NCBI GenBank assembly: GCA_035610365.1
Contig: CM069433.1
Location: 55,108,487 to 55,172,486 of the forward strand
Direction of reading: 5' to 3'
DNA length: 64,000 nt
From: Aquatica leii
Taxonomy: Eukaryota > Arthropoda > Insecta > Coleoptera > Lampyridae
Part shown: in pieces, positions 61,349 through 64,000 of the stretch
Position numbering within the stretch: the first letter of the stretch is position 1
Layout of the letters: each line of letters starts with the position of its first letter
The notes under the pieces: model-generated
Databases searched by the model: none
Seen by the model: the letters and a program-made list of their open reading frames with translations, nothing else
What the model was told of the DNA's origin: nothing
Made by a program: the position numbers and the translations under genes

Positions 61349-61551
61349 TTACCTCACACAATTAACAATTCCAATGACGAACCAGTTAACATTTAACAGT
61401 TGATAATATTTTGCAATGGTTCAATGTCCCACTGAATTGCGTAGTTTTTACAGTAACAACTCAAGGCCAAAATGCTTAATTAAAAAGTATAAAATTCGGT
61501 CAGTCATGGCAACTATCAAGTTTTGCACTATACTTACTTCGAATGAGATAA
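61349..61551. repeat. Dispersed repeat copy B (empty site)
   Basis: Nearly identical to 52112-52291 plus 53802-53818. It starts TTACCTCACA and runs through GACGAACCAGTTAAC to ACTTCGAATGAGATAAAA. The family is unknown; a 62-codon frame crosses it without recognisable motifs. Confidence 0.8.
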
Positions 61552-62763
61552 AATTCATCTTTTCCAATTTAAATTTCACTTGCCGTCTTCGGATTTTGAT
61601 TTAACATTTAGTTTGTAGAGAAACATTATTTTTTTATAAATATTGCCTACCTCAATATAATAATATTTATAAATGATTCCATGCCAATTACTTTCAAAGC
61701 CAACTTTTTATAGTTTAATTAAAACCAATTCATATATTTTACTCCACACCTACTTATAAGAAAATTACTATTACATACTTATGATAATTACATAAAATAC
61801 TATAAATAACGTTGTTTATTATGTATTTATGTTTTATAGTATGAATATTTTTAATATCCTCTAAATGTACTACATTCTATAAATGTTTTAATCTACCTTT
61901 ATGAGTGGTTATTTTAGTTTCTTATCGGTTAAAGTGCAGTTAAAATTCATCGCTCTGTATACGTCAACACAACAATTATGATTAATCTAATCTTCCTACT
62001 TTAAAATTGTGTTTGTGTTACAAAGATTATAAACTATCAAATACTAACAATTTATATAATATATTACTTAAACTCTTCGTTTCCTTTCCATTATCTTATT
62101 TATTTTCTCAATATTTTGTTTTGATCGTTTAGATTCGCAATAATATTAATCGTCACGTATTTCTTAACTTAATGTTTATTATTAATTGTAATATTTATTT
62201 GCGTTTATACCGCATATATTTTATTAATGGCAATGGTGGAATGCAGTTTTCTTAATATTTATTTGGATTATTATAGTACATCAGATACCTTAAAAGAGTA
62301 ATAATAACAAGTAAAATGCAGTTGAAAGAGAAAACTTTTTTTAAATTATTTTAGTCAAACATGTAAACAAAGATAATATTTAAAACCGTTAATTGGAATT
62401 TTGCGTAAACCTTTTTTTTATACCTCACACACATACACAAATATATAATAATAAACATAAATAAACAAATTTTTCATGTCATAAATAGTACGATGTCACT
62501 GTTTGGCATAGGCATTCCTCACGTGACCTCGACCATTTAAAAATGGCGGTCGAAAAAACAAACTAGTTGTCATCAGTTTATTATTGCAACTATTGTGCAA
62601 GCCAATTCAAGTATGTTGTAGATTAACTACCTCAGAGAAACGTTGGGTTGCATTATTTGCAAGAAATATTGGTAATCGCAAAGGATTCAATACAAAACTA
62701 CTTGAATTTTGCCAGTAACAAACGATGATTTGTAATCCTTTTGTTCAGTGGTTCTAGTAGATG
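61552..62763. other. AT-rich DNA, no gene recognised
   Basis: A CACGTGACC E-box-like site and a short hairpin (CGACCATTTAAAAATGG...GGTCG) lie at 62518-62560, with no gene that I can attach to them. Confidence 0.45.
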
Positions 62764-63698
62764 ATTAGTACCATAGAGAAACAAAGGGGAAGAGTATCAA
62801 CTCTGTACAAATTTTTCGGACGTTACAACGCCCCGAAGGGCGGTTTTTAGAACTAAAACGGTGTCAAATGATAATAAATAATTCTACTTTACCAACAAAC
62901 AAAAACGCGCGTTTTCACTTAAATTCAAAAGTAGATATTAATTTATATACAAATAAACAAAAATAAGATTAATAATTAACAGTTTACTACATACAGAAAA
63001 TATAATATTACATTTAAAAACAATGAATAACGAATATATAATCTACAACAAACATTTCCTGATCAATATTATGCGGGTGTTGTCTTCGGATCATATTAAA
63101 TGTTGTTCATCATTGTTGGTTCTACGATCTTTCTTGAATCTTAGTGAATTTATGTTTATATTCCCTCCTCTTTCATCTGAGCTTGGGACTGGCAGTGATG
63201 ACTCCAATGCTAGTTGTTCACCAAAATTTTTTGAATAAATCGTGTTGAACAATAGGACGATGTATAATCTATTGGAATAGGAAACATAATTTAAATTAAT
63301 AATCATATTTTACAATAATTATAAATAATTAACATGGGTATTATGTGTAATGTCGATTAAGGTTAAGATAATTATTGTAAATAACAAACTTGAAAAATAT
63401 TAGAATCATTGAATGTTGATATTCATTTGCATAATTATATTAATTTTGATTAAGATTATACTCAAAACTAGTAAATATTATAATATATTTATTTAATAAT
63501 TACATTTAAACAGAATACTCACCCGAACAAGGTTAGAAACTTACAATGACAATTTAGCGAGAAACTGAACCAATCTTATTAACGTTGCGCACCTACAAAA
63601 TTGCCCACCAACGCCCCGAAGGACGGTTTTTAGAACTAACGGTCACATTTGTATATAGTAATTGATACTCTTCCCCTTTGTTTCTCTATGATTAGTAC
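62764..63698. mobile_element. 919-bp MITE, 29-bp perfect terminal repeats, 8-bp duplication
   Basis: The element spans 62772-63690. Its left end CATAGAGAAACAAAGGGG... (29 bases to 62800) is matched perfectly in reverse at 63662-63690. ATTAGTAC flanks both sides (62764-62771 and 63691-63698). An 8-bp duplication and a CA start are compatible with P-element or hAT families. No transposase is encoded; the 71-codon frames at 63023-63238 and 63091-63306 are overlapping and unrecognised. A second repeat, AACGCCCCGAAGG then CGGTTTTTAGAACTAA, occurs near each end (about 62828 and 63610) in direct orientation. Confidence 0.9.
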
Positions 63699-64000
63699 TA
63701 ATAAAAGGAGCGATTGAAGTAAAACTTTTTTGGCGTTTGTGACAAATATTTCTAAAAAGACTAAACTTAAAATAAAATAAATAACATATTAATGTTTAAT
63801 CATATTTATTGATAATATATTTTACAGTGGATAGTATAAAGCTATCAATTAAATTAATTATAATTTTTTTTTAAATTGAAAAAAGAACGCTTTTATAAAC
63901 ACGTGGATAGTCACAACGAAATTAAAGGTTAGAATCGCTCATGTCATTATAAACATCAGAAATGTTAATCTCAAAATGCTTACACCTTAACCAGGCTTAC
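63699..64000. other. AT-rich DNA, nothing recognised
   Basis: This is the final 300 bases to the window edge, with no visible gene or repeat. Confidence 0.5.

Noticed and set aside
62515-62560. CACGTGACC E-box and nearby hairpin as a host promoter
   Set aside because: CACGTG also occurs near 1252, 3255, 7876 and 10226 without genes, and the following ATG opens only seven codons.
63023-63306. Two overlapping 71-codon frames on opposite strands
   Set aside because: They are mirror frames inside a MITE, with no recognisable motif and no coding signature.

Overview
This window looks like intergenic DNA from an arthropod, most likely an insect. It is very AT-rich and I find no ordinary host protein-coding gene. 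Nearly every recognisable peptide belongs to a transposable element, and most are broken by stops, frameshifts or deletions. The one convincing cellular gene is a tRNA-Leu (anticodon UAA) at 61083-61165 on the minus strand. The organism guess rests on the element types (BEL/Pao, pogo-like with a long acidic tail, PIF/Harbinger with a MADF partner, Penelope-like, CR1-like with a PHD-type ORF1) and on base composition. I cannot name the order or species.

Left part (1-14130). A BEL/Pao LTR retrotransposon enters from the left edge and ends with its 3' LTR at 4494-4931. It sits inside a pogo-like DNA transposon whose transposase continues at once from 4932. Next come a decayed cysteine-rich transposase-like relic (minus, about 6860-7530), a PIF/Harbinger element with an intron-containing nuclease gene (plus) and a convergent MADF gene (minus), a short Penelope-like element with a GIY-YIG domain, 40-bp inverted ends and a hammerhead-like RNA motif, and an LTR-like repeat.

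Centre (14130-38000). Poorly conserved AT-rich DNA with a mariner-type helix-turn-helix fragment and two pogo/Tigger relics is followed by a nearly full-length CR1-like non-LTR element (about 25804-30445) ending in an (ATT)n tail. A plus-strand Ty3/gypsy element follows, split into gag/protease (30540-31330) and RT/RNase H/integrase (35600-37110) by a hAT element (about 32566-35533), which itself holds a 501-bp LTR (34898-35398). A second hammerhead-like motif next to an inverted repeat lies at 37430-37925.

Right part (38000-64000). Short inverted-repeat elements lead to a 2.56-kb transposon at 42297-44857. It has long imperfect terminal repeats starting CACTGG, a TAA target duplication, and a 551-codon frame interrupted by only three stops. 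Beyond it lie a Jerky/Tigger relic, an R1-like non-LTR relic, a second Harbinger, a 1508-bp terminal-repeat element whose insertion is dated against a paralogous repeat, and a minus-strand gypsy element. That gypsy integrase is split by a 2723-bp hAT with a perfect 8-bp target duplication; removing the hAT restores the DD35E spacing. Last are the tRNA gene and a 919-bp MITE with 29-bp perfect terminal repeats and an 8-bp duplication.

The genes do not form a pathway. The value of the window is its layered insertion history, the self-cleaving-RNA candidates tied to Penelope-like sequences, and the CACTGG-ended transposon family. Family calls come from reading motifs by eye, without database searches.
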